A stretch of 21,167 nt of DNA, taken from positions 1-21,167 of the IMG/VR virus record IMGVR_UViG_3300042543_000166, one strand, 5' to 3'. This document shows, in pieces, positions 6,036 through 10,434 of the stretch. Under the pieces are notes generated by a model. The model ran no database searches. It was not told the origin of the DNA and saw only the letters and a list, made by a program, of their open reading frames with translations. Source of the stretch: a virus. How positions within the stretch are numbered: the stretch's first letter is position 1; each line of letters begins with the position of its first letter. The translations under genes were made by a program, and so were the position numbers.

Positions 6036-6515
6036 TTAGTTTAGTCGTTCCACGGAGATATTGCTAGTGCTACCCATGCCAATAGCCCGTGCAGCACCGT
6101 AAGAAAGATCAAGAGAACGGCCCCTGACAAATGGTCCTCTATCGTTGACCACAACTGTAACACATCCATGATGACATACTCTCAGGTGAGTTCCGAATGG
6201 AAGAGAACGATGGGCTGCGGTGTATCCATGAGGATTGAAAACTGCTCCGGATGCTGTGTGTTTGGAGAGACGTTCACCATGACCGTAAAACGAAGCAACC
6301 ATATGACTGCCTCCATTAGAATGATGACCCCAACTAGCAGTCCAATCGTCATTGACATTGCTTTGAATGCTTGTGCCATGTCTATTTCTTTTCGCCTTTG
6401 TTTGTGGTGTAGATTGATCGCCAAAGATACCATCGAAAAAATCAGATAACGGATCGGCAGCGGCCGAGGTTGTGAGGATGATGAATAGGGCTATAGTCGT
6501 AAATGCTTTGTTCAT
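6036..6515 (-). CDS. Exported RlpA-like double-psi beta-barrel protein
   Basis: The 159-residue protein has a signal peptide (MNKAFTTIALFIILTTSAAA), a polar linker, then an RlpA-type domain at about 72-158: ASFYGHG (74-80), TASG (87-90), 'YTAAHRSLPFGTHLRV' (98-113), 'VVVNDRGPFVRGRSLDLS' (121-138) and GAARAIGM. RlpA is a lytic transglycosylase that cuts naked glycan strands. The catalytic Asp of the NDRGP motif is present (D125). The Glu that usually follows TASG is Ala91 here, so transglycosylase activity is doubtful. The ATG overlaps the upstream TGA (ATGA). It may act in the periplasm during wall breakdown or bind glycans. Confidence 0.85.
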   Translation of the reverse strand: MNKAFTTIALFIILTTSAAADPLSDFFDGIFGDQSTPQTKAKRNRHGTSIQSNVNDDWTASWGHHSNGGSHMVASFYGHGERLSKHTASGAVFNPHGYTAAHRSLPFGTHLRVCHHGCVTVVVNDRGPFVRGRSLDLSYGAARAIGMGSTSNISVERLN

Positions 6516-6661
6516 TCTGAATCCTCTTCTTCAAATAACTTAGGATTTTGTGCTTTGATTATAGGTTCAATCAAAGGAAGCAGTTCTTCTACCCATTTCT
6601 CCATCAAGGGATGATGGTCGTCTTCCATAATTTCTCTTAGAGAAACTTTCACTTTGTTCAT
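6512..6661 (-). CDS. Small acidic 49-aa protein upstream of RlpA-like gene
   Basis: The 49-residue frame has a good ribosome site (AAAGG, 7 nt before the ATG at 6661). Its TGA overlaps the ATG of the RlpA-like gene (ATGA), so translation is coupled. The protein is helical and acidic at its end (FEEEDSE), with a hydrophobic middle (ELLPLIEPIIKA). It follows directly after the tRNA-Gln(CUG) gene on the same strand. No family is recognised. Confidence 0.65.
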   Translation of the reverse strand: MNKVKVSLREIMEDDHHPLMEKWVEELLPLIEPIIKAQNPKLFEEEDSE

Positions 6662-6679
6662 AATATACCTTTCAATGAT

Positions 6680-6754
6680 TGGATCAGGAACCTGGACTCG
6701 AACCAGGATTAACGGAGTCAGAATCCGTTGTTCTACCGATTGAACTATTCCTGA
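6680..6754 (-). tRNA. tRNA-Gln(CUG)
   Basis: Acceptor stem UCAGGAA/UUCCUGA, anticodon loop UUCUGAC, T-loop UUCGAGU, encoded CCA. U1-A72 is present, as needed by the GatCAB amidation route used in alphaproteobacteria. The discriminator is U73 rather than the usual G. Confidence 0.9.
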
Positions 6755-6755
6755 A

Positions 6756-6830
6756 TGGATCGGGGACTAGGACTCGAACCTAGAAAGTCGGAACCAAAAT
6801 CCGAAGTTATGCCAATTTAACTATCCCCGA
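6756..6830 (-). tRNA. tRNA-Gln(UUG)
   Basis: Acceptor UCGGGGA/UCCCCGA, anticodon loop UUUUGGU, T-loop UUCGAGU, CCA encoded. It shares U1-A72 and U73 with the other tRNA-Gln, and the two are one base apart. Confidence 0.9.
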
Positions 6831-6831
6831 A

Positions 6832-6916
6832 TGGTGGGCGATCTAGGTAACGATCCTAGCCAGTCTTAGACTTGAGTTTTACAGACTCCTTGGCGTCCTT
6901 AGCCAAATAATCGCCC
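6832..6916 (-). tRNA. tRNA-Tyr(GUA)
   Basis: Class II tRNA with acceptor GGGCGAU/AUCGCCC, anticodon loop CUGUAAA, long variable arm (AGUC-UAA-GACU), A73 and CCA. Its T-loop is AUCGUUA, so U54 and A58 are replaced by A and U. A small reading frame runs in from upstream and ends in its T-arm. Confidence 0.9.
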
Positions 6917-7017
6917 TTAATCATTTCTAGTAAACTAAAATACATCTTACGCAGTTCGTGATTTTCTGCCTTAAGTTCAGTAATCTTCTTTTCTTCTTCG
7001 GATATTCCATACATCAT
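6856..7017 (-). CDS. Small 53-aa ORF that runs through the tRNA-Tyr gene
   Basis: A frame of 53 codons starts at the ATGATG at 7017/7014 behind a GGAG ribosome site; the second ATG has the better spacing (7 nt). The first half encodes a helical, charged segment (SEEEKKITELKAENHELRK, about residues 6-24) that resembles a short leucine zipper. The last 20 codons or so are the 5' two-thirds of tRNA-Tyr, and the stop is the UAG in the tRNA T-stem. The protein part outside the tRNA looks genuine. Whether the tRNA-encoded tail matters is unknown. The RNA cannot serve as both mature tRNA and message at once. Confidence 0.55.
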   Translation of the reverse strand: MMYGISEEEKKITELKAENHELRKMYFSLLEMIKGDYLAKDAKESVKLKSKTG

Positions 7018-7037
7018 ATTTCTCCATATTATAGAAT

Positions 7038-7111
7038 TGGTTGTCCCTACTGGTAACGATCCAGTGTCTATGTGTTATCAGCACATTGCTCTACCTTTGA
7101 GCTAAGGGACA
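7038..7111 (-). tRNA. tRNA-Ile(GAU)
   Basis: Acceptor UGUCCCU/AGGGACA, D-stem GCUC/GAGC, anticodon loop CUGAUAA, T-loop AUCGUUA (A54, U58), A73, CCA. Confidence 0.9.
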
Positions 7112-7118
7112 GTAAACT

Positions 7119-7589
7119 TTAGAAATCGGCACGATCCTGGTTACACTCGAACACATAGTAACCAGCTTCACGCCACGCATCAATAACACGATGCCGATCT
7201 TCGAACACTCCCATTACTTTATACCAGGGAGCAACAGCAAGATACTCATTCAGAATATCCAACTTGATCTTATCATCGTCAGTGCGATCACCACGACCAC
7301 GCATGAACAAATCGCCATCATTAAAATCGAAATCACAATGATGCTGCAACCAACGGAGAGTAACCGCACGAAAACGCTCGTCACGGGCAGTAATAACAAT
7401 AACCTTATCACCAGTCTTATGTAGAGTATTCATAAGATGCATAACGGCTTCGTAAGGTTCATCCTTATCCTGTGCCGCAAAGAAAGCATCCCAGTCCTTC
7501 GTGGTGTTCTGGGTAAGGTGCTTGATACGGTGCAGGTTGTTAGCCAGCGTTCCATCAATATCGAATATCCACAAGTTCCGCTTATTCAT
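7119..7589 (-). CDS. HAD-family phosphatase (polynucleotide 3'-phosphatase-like)
   Basis: From the ATG at 7589 (AAAGGAAA upstream) the protein is 156 residues, the size of a single HAD domain. Motif I is IFDIDGTL with nucleophile D10 and general acid D12; motif II is the Thr of 'VIVITARDE' (T67); motif III is K107; motif IV is 'FEDR' with D131. The order and the 'WDAFFAAQDKDEP' and 'DLFMRGRGDRTDD' segments resemble the phosphatase half of T4 polynucleotide kinase (PseT), without the kinase half. Such enzymes remove 3' phosphates, for example in repair of cleaved tRNA. Its place inside the tRNA array makes an RNA-repair role attractive but unproven. A longer frame to 7724 would overlap its promoter and tRNA-Thr, and is rejected. 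Confidence 0.8.
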   Translation of the reverse strand: MNKRNLWIFDIDGTLANNLHRIKHLTQNTTKDWDAFFAAQDKDEPYEAVMHLMNTLHKTGDKVIVITARDERFRAVTLRWLQHHCDFDFNDGDLFMRGRGDRTDDDKIKLDILNEYLAVAPWYKVMGVFEDRHRVIDAWREAGYYVFECNQDRADF

Positions 7590-7614
7590 TCCATTTCCTT
7601 TCTCATTATGTCTT

Positions 7615-7643
7615 ATAATAGCACATTCGGATTGGAATGTCAA
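7615..7643 (-). promoter_or_regulatory. Sigma70-like promoter for the HAD phosphatase
   Basis: Minus strand TTGACA (7638-7643), 17-bp spacer ending AATGTGC, TATTAT (7615-7620), with AGACATAATGA following. It is a close copy of the promoter at 5775-5803. Confidence 0.75.
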
Positions 7644-7676
7644 GTGACGAATGTTTACAATCGTTTGTCTACATTC

Positions 7677-7750
7677 TGGTGCCGGCTCCCGGTTACGCTC
7701 CGAGGTTTGATGCTTACGAGGCAACTGTAATACTATTATACTAAGCCGGC
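7677..7750 (-). tRNA. tRNA-Thr(CGU)
   Basis: Acceptor GCCGGCU/AGCCGGC, anticodon loop CUCGUAA, A73, CCA. The anticodon stem has one U-U mismatch. The T-loop is AGCGUAA, lacking U54, U55 and A58. Confidence 0.85.
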
Positions 7751-7754
7751 AATC

Positions 7755-7828
7755 TGGTGCTCCTGCCCGGTAACGATCCGAGTTTTCACCCTTACCAAGG
7801 GTGTGTAATACCTTTATACTACAAGAGC
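7755..7828 (-). tRNA. tRNA-Thr(GGU)
   Basis: Acceptor GCUCUUG/CAGGAGC, anticodon stem CACCC/GGGUG, loop UUGGUAA, T-loop AUCGUUA (A54, U58), A73, CCA. Confidence 0.88.
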
Positions 7829-7831
7829 AAA

Positions 7832-7904
7832 TGGTACTGGGACCAGGTATCGATCCTGGACTCCGAGGTCCACAGCCTCGGGTGCTACCACTACACTACC
7901 CCAG
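7832..7904 (-). tRNA. tRNA-His(GUG), alphaproteobacterial type
   Basis: Acceptor GCUGGGG/UCCCAGU has a G1-U72 wobble and A73, with CCA encoded. Anticodon loop CUGUGGA. No G-1 is encoded (the preceding base is U). U72 and A73 are the identity elements of the divergent alphaproteobacterial tRNA-His. T-loop AUCGAUA (A54). Confidence 0.92.
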
Positions 7905-7909
7905 CAAAT

Positions 7910-7992
7910 TGGTAGGCGCAGCCGGACTCGAACCGGCAAGCCGAAGCAGAAGATTTTGAGTCTACCGAGTTTACCAATTTCTCCATGCGCCC
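7910..7992 (-). tRNA. tRNA-Leu(CAA)
   Basis: Class II tRNA, 83 nt with CCA, acceptor GGGCGCA/UGCGCCU (G1-U72), anticodon loop CUCAAAA, short variable arm around UUCGGC, normal T-loop UUCGAGU. Confidence 0.85.
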
Positions 7993-7996
7993 ATAA

Positions 7997-8072
7997 TGGT
8001 GCGTCCCCTTGGAATCAAACCAAGTCCTATGGTTCTTCAGACCGTCGTGCGGATCACCTACACCAGAGACGC
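7997..8072 (-). tRNA. tRNA-Phe(GAA)
   Basis: Acceptor GCGUCUC/GGGACGC, anticodon loop CUGAAGA, A73, CCA. T-loop UUUGAUU has U56 in place of the near-invariant C56. Confidence 0.88.
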
Positions 8073-8077
8073 ATAAT

Positions 8078-8152
8078 TGGTGCTTCGTATGGGTATCGAT
8101 CCCATCTTTCCCGCTTGAGAGGCGAGTGTCCTAGCCAATAGACGAACGAAGC
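8078..8152 (-). tRNA. tRNA-Glu(CUC)
   Basis: Acceptor GCUUCGU/ACGAAGC, D-arm GUC...GAC, anticodon loop CUCUCAA, T-loop AUCGAUA (A54), A73, CCA. Confidence 0.88.
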
Positions 8153-8161
8153 ATAAAACTT

Positions 8162-8296
8162 TTTTGTGAGGAACGAGTATGCATCCTCTTTTCAGTATCC
8201 GGGTTCCCAAGGTTACGACAGCCTCGCACCGTCTCCCGACCTCGATGTGGCAATTCTGCTCATCCGGGTTATTTGTATCGATACTGCCTCACAAAA
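8162..8296 (-). ncRNA. Structured non-tRNA RNA filling a slot in the tRNA array
   Basis: Between tRNA-Ala and tRNA-Glu, a 10-bp outer stem (UUUUGUGAGG/CCUCACAAAA) stacks directly on a 7-bp inner stem (CAGUAUC/GAUACUG). A 21-nt bulge lies on the 3' side and about 80 nt are enclosed, with AACCCGGAU occurring twice. It has no tRNA fold and no credible frame. The stem ends match the borders of the flanking tRNAs almost exactly, suggesting a separate stable RNA. Confidence 0.45.
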
Positions 8297-8297
8297 C

Positions 8298-8372
8298 TGG
8301 TGGACCTGGACGGAATCGAACCGCCGACATTCTGCTTGCAAAGCAGACGTTCTCCCCCTGAACTACAGGCCC
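8298..8372 (-). tRNA. tRNA-Ala(UGC)
   Basis: Acceptor GGGCCUG/CAGGUCC including a G3-U70 wobble (the alanine identity pair), D-stem GUUC/GAAC, anticodon loop UUUGCAA, T-loop UUCGAUU, A73, CCA. Confidence 0.92.
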
Positions 8373-8377
8373 GTGAA

Positions 8378-8453
8378 TGGCGCACTTAACCGGTACTGAC
8401 CCGGCCGATACTCGGTTGACAGCCGAGTGGGTTCACCTGCTCCCTCTAAGTGC
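8378..8453 (-). tRNA. tRNA-Asp(GUC)
   Basis: Acceptor GCACUUA/UAAGUGC, G73 as expected for Asp, anticodon stem ACUCGG/CCGAGU, loop CUGUCAA, CCA. T-loop GUCAGUA has G54 and G58. Confidence 0.85.
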
Positions 8454-8534
8454 ATTAAATCTATGAAGGTTACAACCCAGTCATAACTCGTCGCAACGGT
8501 TTTCTTACAGGTCTACCTACAATCCCTCTACGTT
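8454..8534 (-). other. 81-bp spacer in tRNA array, no clear gene
   Basis: On the minus strand this spacer contains small inverted repeats (GGUUGUAACC; AACC...GGUU) but no tRNA fold and no frame with a ribosome site. It shares a UGUAACCUU-like motif with the structured spacer at 8162-8296. It could be a decayed tRNA or a small RNA. Confidence 0.3.
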
Positions 8535-8611
8535 TGGTGCGCCTGGTAAGATTCGAACTTACAACATCTGGTTTCTAAGACCAGCGCCTCTACCAGTTGG
8601 ACTACAAGCGC
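8535..8611 (-). tRNA. Class I tRNA with anticodon UAG (Leu codon CUA)
   Basis: Acceptor GCGCUUG/CAGGCGC, anticodon stem CUGGU/ACCAG with loop CUUAGAA, T-loop UUCGAAU, A73, CCA. The anticodon UAG reads the leucine codon CUA, but the variable region is short, unlike bacterial tRNA-Leu. The body resembles tRNA-Arg. The charged amino acid is uncertain. Confidence 0.75.
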
Positions 8612-8617
8612 ATTATA

Positions 8618-8692
8618 TGGTGCGGAATGATGGAATCGAACCACCGACACCCTGCGTGTAAAACAGGTGTTCTGCCATTGAACTAATCCCGC
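8618..8692 (-). tRNA. tRNA-Val(UAC)
   Basis: Acceptor GCGGGAU/AUUCCGC, anticodon loop UUUACAC, T-loop UUCGAUU, A73, CCA. Its first ten bases overlap the end of the HNH gene. Confidence 0.9.
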
Positions 8693-9210
8693 ATAATTCT
8701 ACCTTTATTATAACCTAAGGAAATCCATTTGTCAAGGTCTTCCTTCTTAATCTTTTTGTTCTCAACACCATTAGTTATCCACATGGTGCCATATTGAGAA
8801 TTTTTTGAACCTTGCATATGTCCTATTTCAATATATCTTTGTTTTTGTTTTTGTTTAGCTTCTGGAGATTTACTCCTTTCAGACATCATTTTCATAAGTT
8901 CAGGTGGATTGTATCCACCAGGTCTAGACTTTCTAGACTGAATCCTTTTCAATTTAGATTCTTCTGACATATTGGCAAGATTTTTAGCACCAGAAATGCT
9001 ACCACCTAATATAGATAGCTGACGCCGGACTTCTTCTTTACCAATAGCAGTAGAAAGGGCTTTCCATGCTACAAAGTCTTTTTTATTACCATGTTGTTCC
9101 CATAATAATCTATGGGCTTCCGCATGTTCTTCTACTGTCAATTCGACCAAATTGGATGGATCATCTGTTCCGCCCATATGTTTTGGTATAATATGATGTT
9201 TATGTTTCAT
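8683..9210 (-). CDS. HNH homing endonuclease-like protein in the tRNA array
   Basis: The start at 9210 gives a 175-residue protein opening MKHKHHIIPKHMGG, the usual start of this HNH type. H5/H6, N20 (DDPSNLVELT) and H29 (EEHAEAH) form the HNH zinc-finger nuclease motif at residues 4-33. A basic, Lys/Ser-rich middle (about 80-125) resembles DNA-binding repeats. The C-terminal 'MWITNGVENKKIKKEDL...GYNKGR' module is common in phage homing nucleases. A longer frame to 9252 enters tRNA-Ser and is rejected. The ribosome site is weak. The TAG stop lies in tRNA-Val, a 10-nt overlap. It looks like a free-standing mobile endonuclease inserted between tRNA genes, and its last codons contain a promoter. 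Confidence 0.85.
   Translation of the reverse strand: MKHKHHIIPKHMGGTDDPSNLVELTVEEHAEAHRLLWEQHGNKKDFVAWKALSTAIGKEEVRRQLSILGGSISGAKNLANMSEESKLKRIQSRKSRPGGYNPPELMKMMSERSKSPEAKQKQKQRYIEIGHMQGSKNSQYGTMWITNGVENKKIKKEDLDKWISLGYNKGRIMRD
8707..8735 (-). promoter_or_regulatory. Perfect-consensus sigma70 promoter inside the HNH gene
   Basis: Minus strand TTGACA (8730-8735), exactly 17 bp, TATAAT (8707-8712). The start point would be just upstream of tRNA-Val, so it can drive the tRNAs from Val downwards independently of the insertion. Confidence 0.8.
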
Positions 9211-9223
9211 CTTTTTAAAAAAG

Positions 9224-9313
9224 TGGCGGAAGAGTGAGGTCTCGATCCCCAAACCATATTTCAGGCTCCTTTCGTTTTCGAAACGAAGGCCAGTCCCACT
9301 GGCTTACTCTTCC
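9224..9313 (-). tRNA. tRNA-Ser(CGA)
   Basis: Class II, acceptor GGAAGAG/CUCUUCC, G73, anticodon stem UUCGU/ACGAA with loop UUCGAAA, long variable arm, T-loop AUCGAGA (A54), CCA. Confidence 0.88.
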
Positions 9314-9319
9314 ATAAAC

Positions 9320-9408
9320 TGGCGGAGTGGCAGGTATCCGACACCTATCCCCTTTCGGGGACCATCCGCTTTCCAAGCGGTGCAGACTCCTTGCCTGTTG
9401 CTCACTCC
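9320..9408 (-). tRNA. tRNA-Ser(GGA)
   Basis: Class II, acceptor GGAGUGA/CCACUCC (last pair mismatched), G73, loop UUGGAAA, variable stem CCCC-GAAA-GGGG, T-loop GUCGGAU (G54, G58), CCA. Confidence 0.88.
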
Positions 9409-9412
9409 TAAT

Positions 9413-9503
9413 TGGCGGAGAGTATAGGATTCGAACCTATGGAACCGGATTAGGGCTCAACCATTTAGCAAACGGCCGCTTTCGACCACTCAGCCAACTC
9501 TCC
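9413..9503 (-). tRNA. tRNA-Ser(GCU)
   Basis: Class II, acceptor GGAGAGU/ACUCUCC, G73, loop UUGCUAA, long variable arm, T-loop UUCGAAU, CCA. Confidence 0.92.
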
Positions 9504-9511
9504 GTTATATA

Positions 9512-9652
9512 TTAAAAACCAAACTGCTTCTTTACAATAGCAACTGCCGCTTCAAATGCCTCTTCCAACTGATTGTCTGTAGGACTATCACCTAGAATTT
9601 TACGCATTTCCTCAATTGCCGCTGCCTTGGTTTCCTCTGAAATCTTGAACAT
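9512..9652 (-). CDS. Small 46-aa helical protein
   Basis: The 46-codon frame starts MFKISEETKAAA behind GGAG (9-nt spacing) and ends TAA just upstream of tRNA-Ser(GCU). The protein is helical and Ala/Glu-rich, with 'LEEAFEAAVAIVKKQFGF' at the end. It lies about 45 nt after the predicted start of the promoter at 9712-9740, which fits as its own promoter. It overlaps the small membrane-protein frame by 41 nt in another frame. No family is recognised. Confidence 0.6.
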   Translation of the reverse strand: MFKISEETKAAAIEEMRKILGDSPTDNQLEEAFEAAVAIVKKQFGF

Positions 9653-9779
9653 TCTGATTATCTCCACTAATCTGACTATGGATATTCAAATCCGATAGAA
9701 CGAACCCTATTACTATAGTCAATAAAAAGAACACTGTCAAGCGAAAAATCATTTGGCGCTTCAAATAGTTTTCATCCAT
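9612..9779 (-). CDS. Small single-span membrane protein (55 aa)
   Basis: From the ATG at 9779 (AGGAAG, about 8 nt upstream) the frame encodes MDENYLKRQ, then a strongly hydrophobic segment (MIFRLTVFFLLTIVIGFVL, about residues 10-28), then a polar Asn/Gln/Gly-rich tail. This reads as one membrane span with a charged N-terminus. The codons for the span overlap a promoter, so the frame could in part be a by-product of AT-rich promoter DNA. The longer frame to 9821 enters tRNA-Pro and is rejected. Confidence 0.5.
   Translation of the reverse strand: MDENYLKRQMIFRLTVFFLLTIVIGFVLSDLNIHSQISGDNQNVQDFRGNQGSGN
9712..9740 (-). promoter_or_regulatory. Sigma70-like promoter
   Basis: Minus strand TTGACA (9735-9740), 17-bp spacer, TATAGT (9712-9717). 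It would drive the 46-aa gene and the three tRNA-Ser genes. Confidence 0.65.
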
Positions 9780-9794
9780 ATATATCTTCCTAAA

Positions 9795-9870
9795 TGGTCT
9801 AGGTGGCTGGACTTGAACCAACAGCCTTCCCGCCCCAAACGGGATGCTCTGCCAATTGAGCTACACCTAG
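9795..9870 (-). tRNA. tRNA-Pro(UGG)
   Basis: Acceptor CUAGGUG/CACCUAG with C1-G72 as in bacterial tRNA-Pro, anticodon stem UCCCG/CGGGA, loop UUUGGGG, T-loop UUCAAGU, A73, CCA. Confidence 0.9.
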
Positions 9871-9877
9871 ATAAAAC

Positions 9878-9951
9878 TGGCACCAGTGGAAGGAGTCGAA
9901 CCCTCGCCCTCTGTTTTGGAGACAGATGTGCTACCGTAACACTTCACTGAT
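9878..9951 (-). tRNA. tRNA-Trp(CCA)
   Basis: Acceptor AUCAGUG/CACUGGU, G73 as expected for Trp, anticodon stem CUGU/ACAG, loop CUCCAAA, T-loop UUCGACU, CCA. Confidence 0.88.
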
Positions 9952-9953
9952 AT

Positions 9954-10028
9954 TGGATGCGGACCCATGAGTCGAACATGGCTCTCTTGCTTATGAGACA
10001 AGAATGGTCTCCGGACCACCTGACCGCA
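9954..10028 (-). tRNA. tRNA with anticodon CAU (Met or Ile2), odd D-arm
   Basis: Acceptor UGCGGUC/GUCCGCA has one U-U mismatch; anticodon stem CUUGU/GCAAG with loop CUCAUAA; T-loop UUCGACU; U73; CCA. The D-arm reads GGUC-CGGA-GACC, with only a 4-nt loop. U1-A72 does not match an initiator. Met or lysidine-modified Ile cannot be separated by sequence. Confidence 0.8.
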
Positions 10029-10110
10029 AAACTTGCTGTTCCTCACGCCTTGGAACGAATGTTGTCTAGCATTACGACACTCCATAAAGGCTGTGTATCT
10101 AGATCAAACA
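10029..10110 (-). other. 82-bp spacer with two small hairpins
   Basis: The minus strand can form UGUC-GACA and GUUCC-GGAAC hairpins and contains UGUCGUAA, which also occurs in the spacer at 8162-8296. There is no tRNA fold and no supported frame. It may be a small RNA or a decayed tRNA. Confidence 0.3.
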
Positions 10111-10185
10111 TGGTGCTGATAGTTGGAATCAAACCAACCTATAACGCCTTATGAGAGCGCCTCGACATCTTGCCGACCTACCAGC
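10111..10185 (-). tRNA. Second tRNA with anticodon CAU (Met or Ile2)
   Basis: Acceptor GCUGGUA/UAUCAGC, anticodon stem GCGCU/GGCGU, loop CUCAUAA, A73, CCA. T-loop UUUGAUU has U56. One of the two CAU tRNAs may be an AUA-reading tRNA-Ile. Confidence 0.85.
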
Positions 10186-10191
10186 ATATAA

Positions 10192-10272
10192 TGGCCTTCA
10201 CGGCAGGAGTCGAACCTGCATTTTCATCCAGTTACCTTACTCTCGGTTCGTAGCCGAGGGGGATACGTGAAG
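10192..10272 (-). tRNA. tRNA-Arg(ACG)-like, D-arm missing or relocated
   Basis: Acceptor CUUCACG/CGUGAAG, G73, CCA and T-arm GCAGG-UUCGACU-CCUGC are intact, and the anticodon arm CUCGG-CUACGAA-CCGAG is the same as in E. coli tRNA-Arg(ACG). Only 7 nt separate acceptor and anticodon arm, so there is no D-arm there. A 22-nt segment after the anticodon arm instead holds a D-like AGU-AAGGUA-ACU hairpin. Confidence 0.7.
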
Positions 10273-10276
10273 ATAT

Positions 10277-10350
10277 TGGAGCGGGCGAAGGGAATCGAAC
10301 CCTCGTCTTTAGTTTGGAAGACTATGGCTCTACCATTGAGCTACACCCGC
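10277..10350 (-). tRNA. tRNA-Gly(UCC)
   Basis: Acceptor GCGGGUG/CGCCCGC, U73 as in bacterial tRNA-Gly, anticodon stem UAGU/ACUA, loop CUUCCAA, T-loop UUCGAUU, CCA. Confidence 0.92.
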
Positions 10351-10353
10351 AAT

Positions 10354-10429
10354 TGGAGGATCCGGTCGGGCTCGAACCGACAGCCTTGGGATTAAAAGTC
10401 CCTTGCACCACCTATTGTGCTACGGATCC
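10354..10429 (-). tRNA. tRNA-Lys(UUU)
   Basis: Acceptor GGAUCCG/CGGAUCC, D-stem GCAC/GUGC, anticodon stem GGGA/UCCC, loop CUUUUAA, T-loop UUCGAGC, CCA. The discriminator is U73; lysine tRNAs normally have A73. Confidence 0.9.
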
Positions 10430-10434
10430 ATGAT

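Noticed and set aside
7956-8399. Plus-strand frames across the tRNA array, for example one containing WTWTESNRRHS
   Set aside because: These are translations of tRNA genes read on the opposite strand, a well-known false-protein pattern. The tRNA folds explain the sequence fully.
9211-9252. Longer N-terminus for the HNH gene (start at 9252)
   Set aside because: The added codons lie within tRNA-Ser(CGA), and the family normally starts at the MKHKHHIIP segment.
9867-10085. 72-aa minus-strand frame over tRNA-Trp and a CAU tRNA
   Set aside because: It has no ribosome site and overlaps two good tRNA genes. The codons are tRNA sequence.
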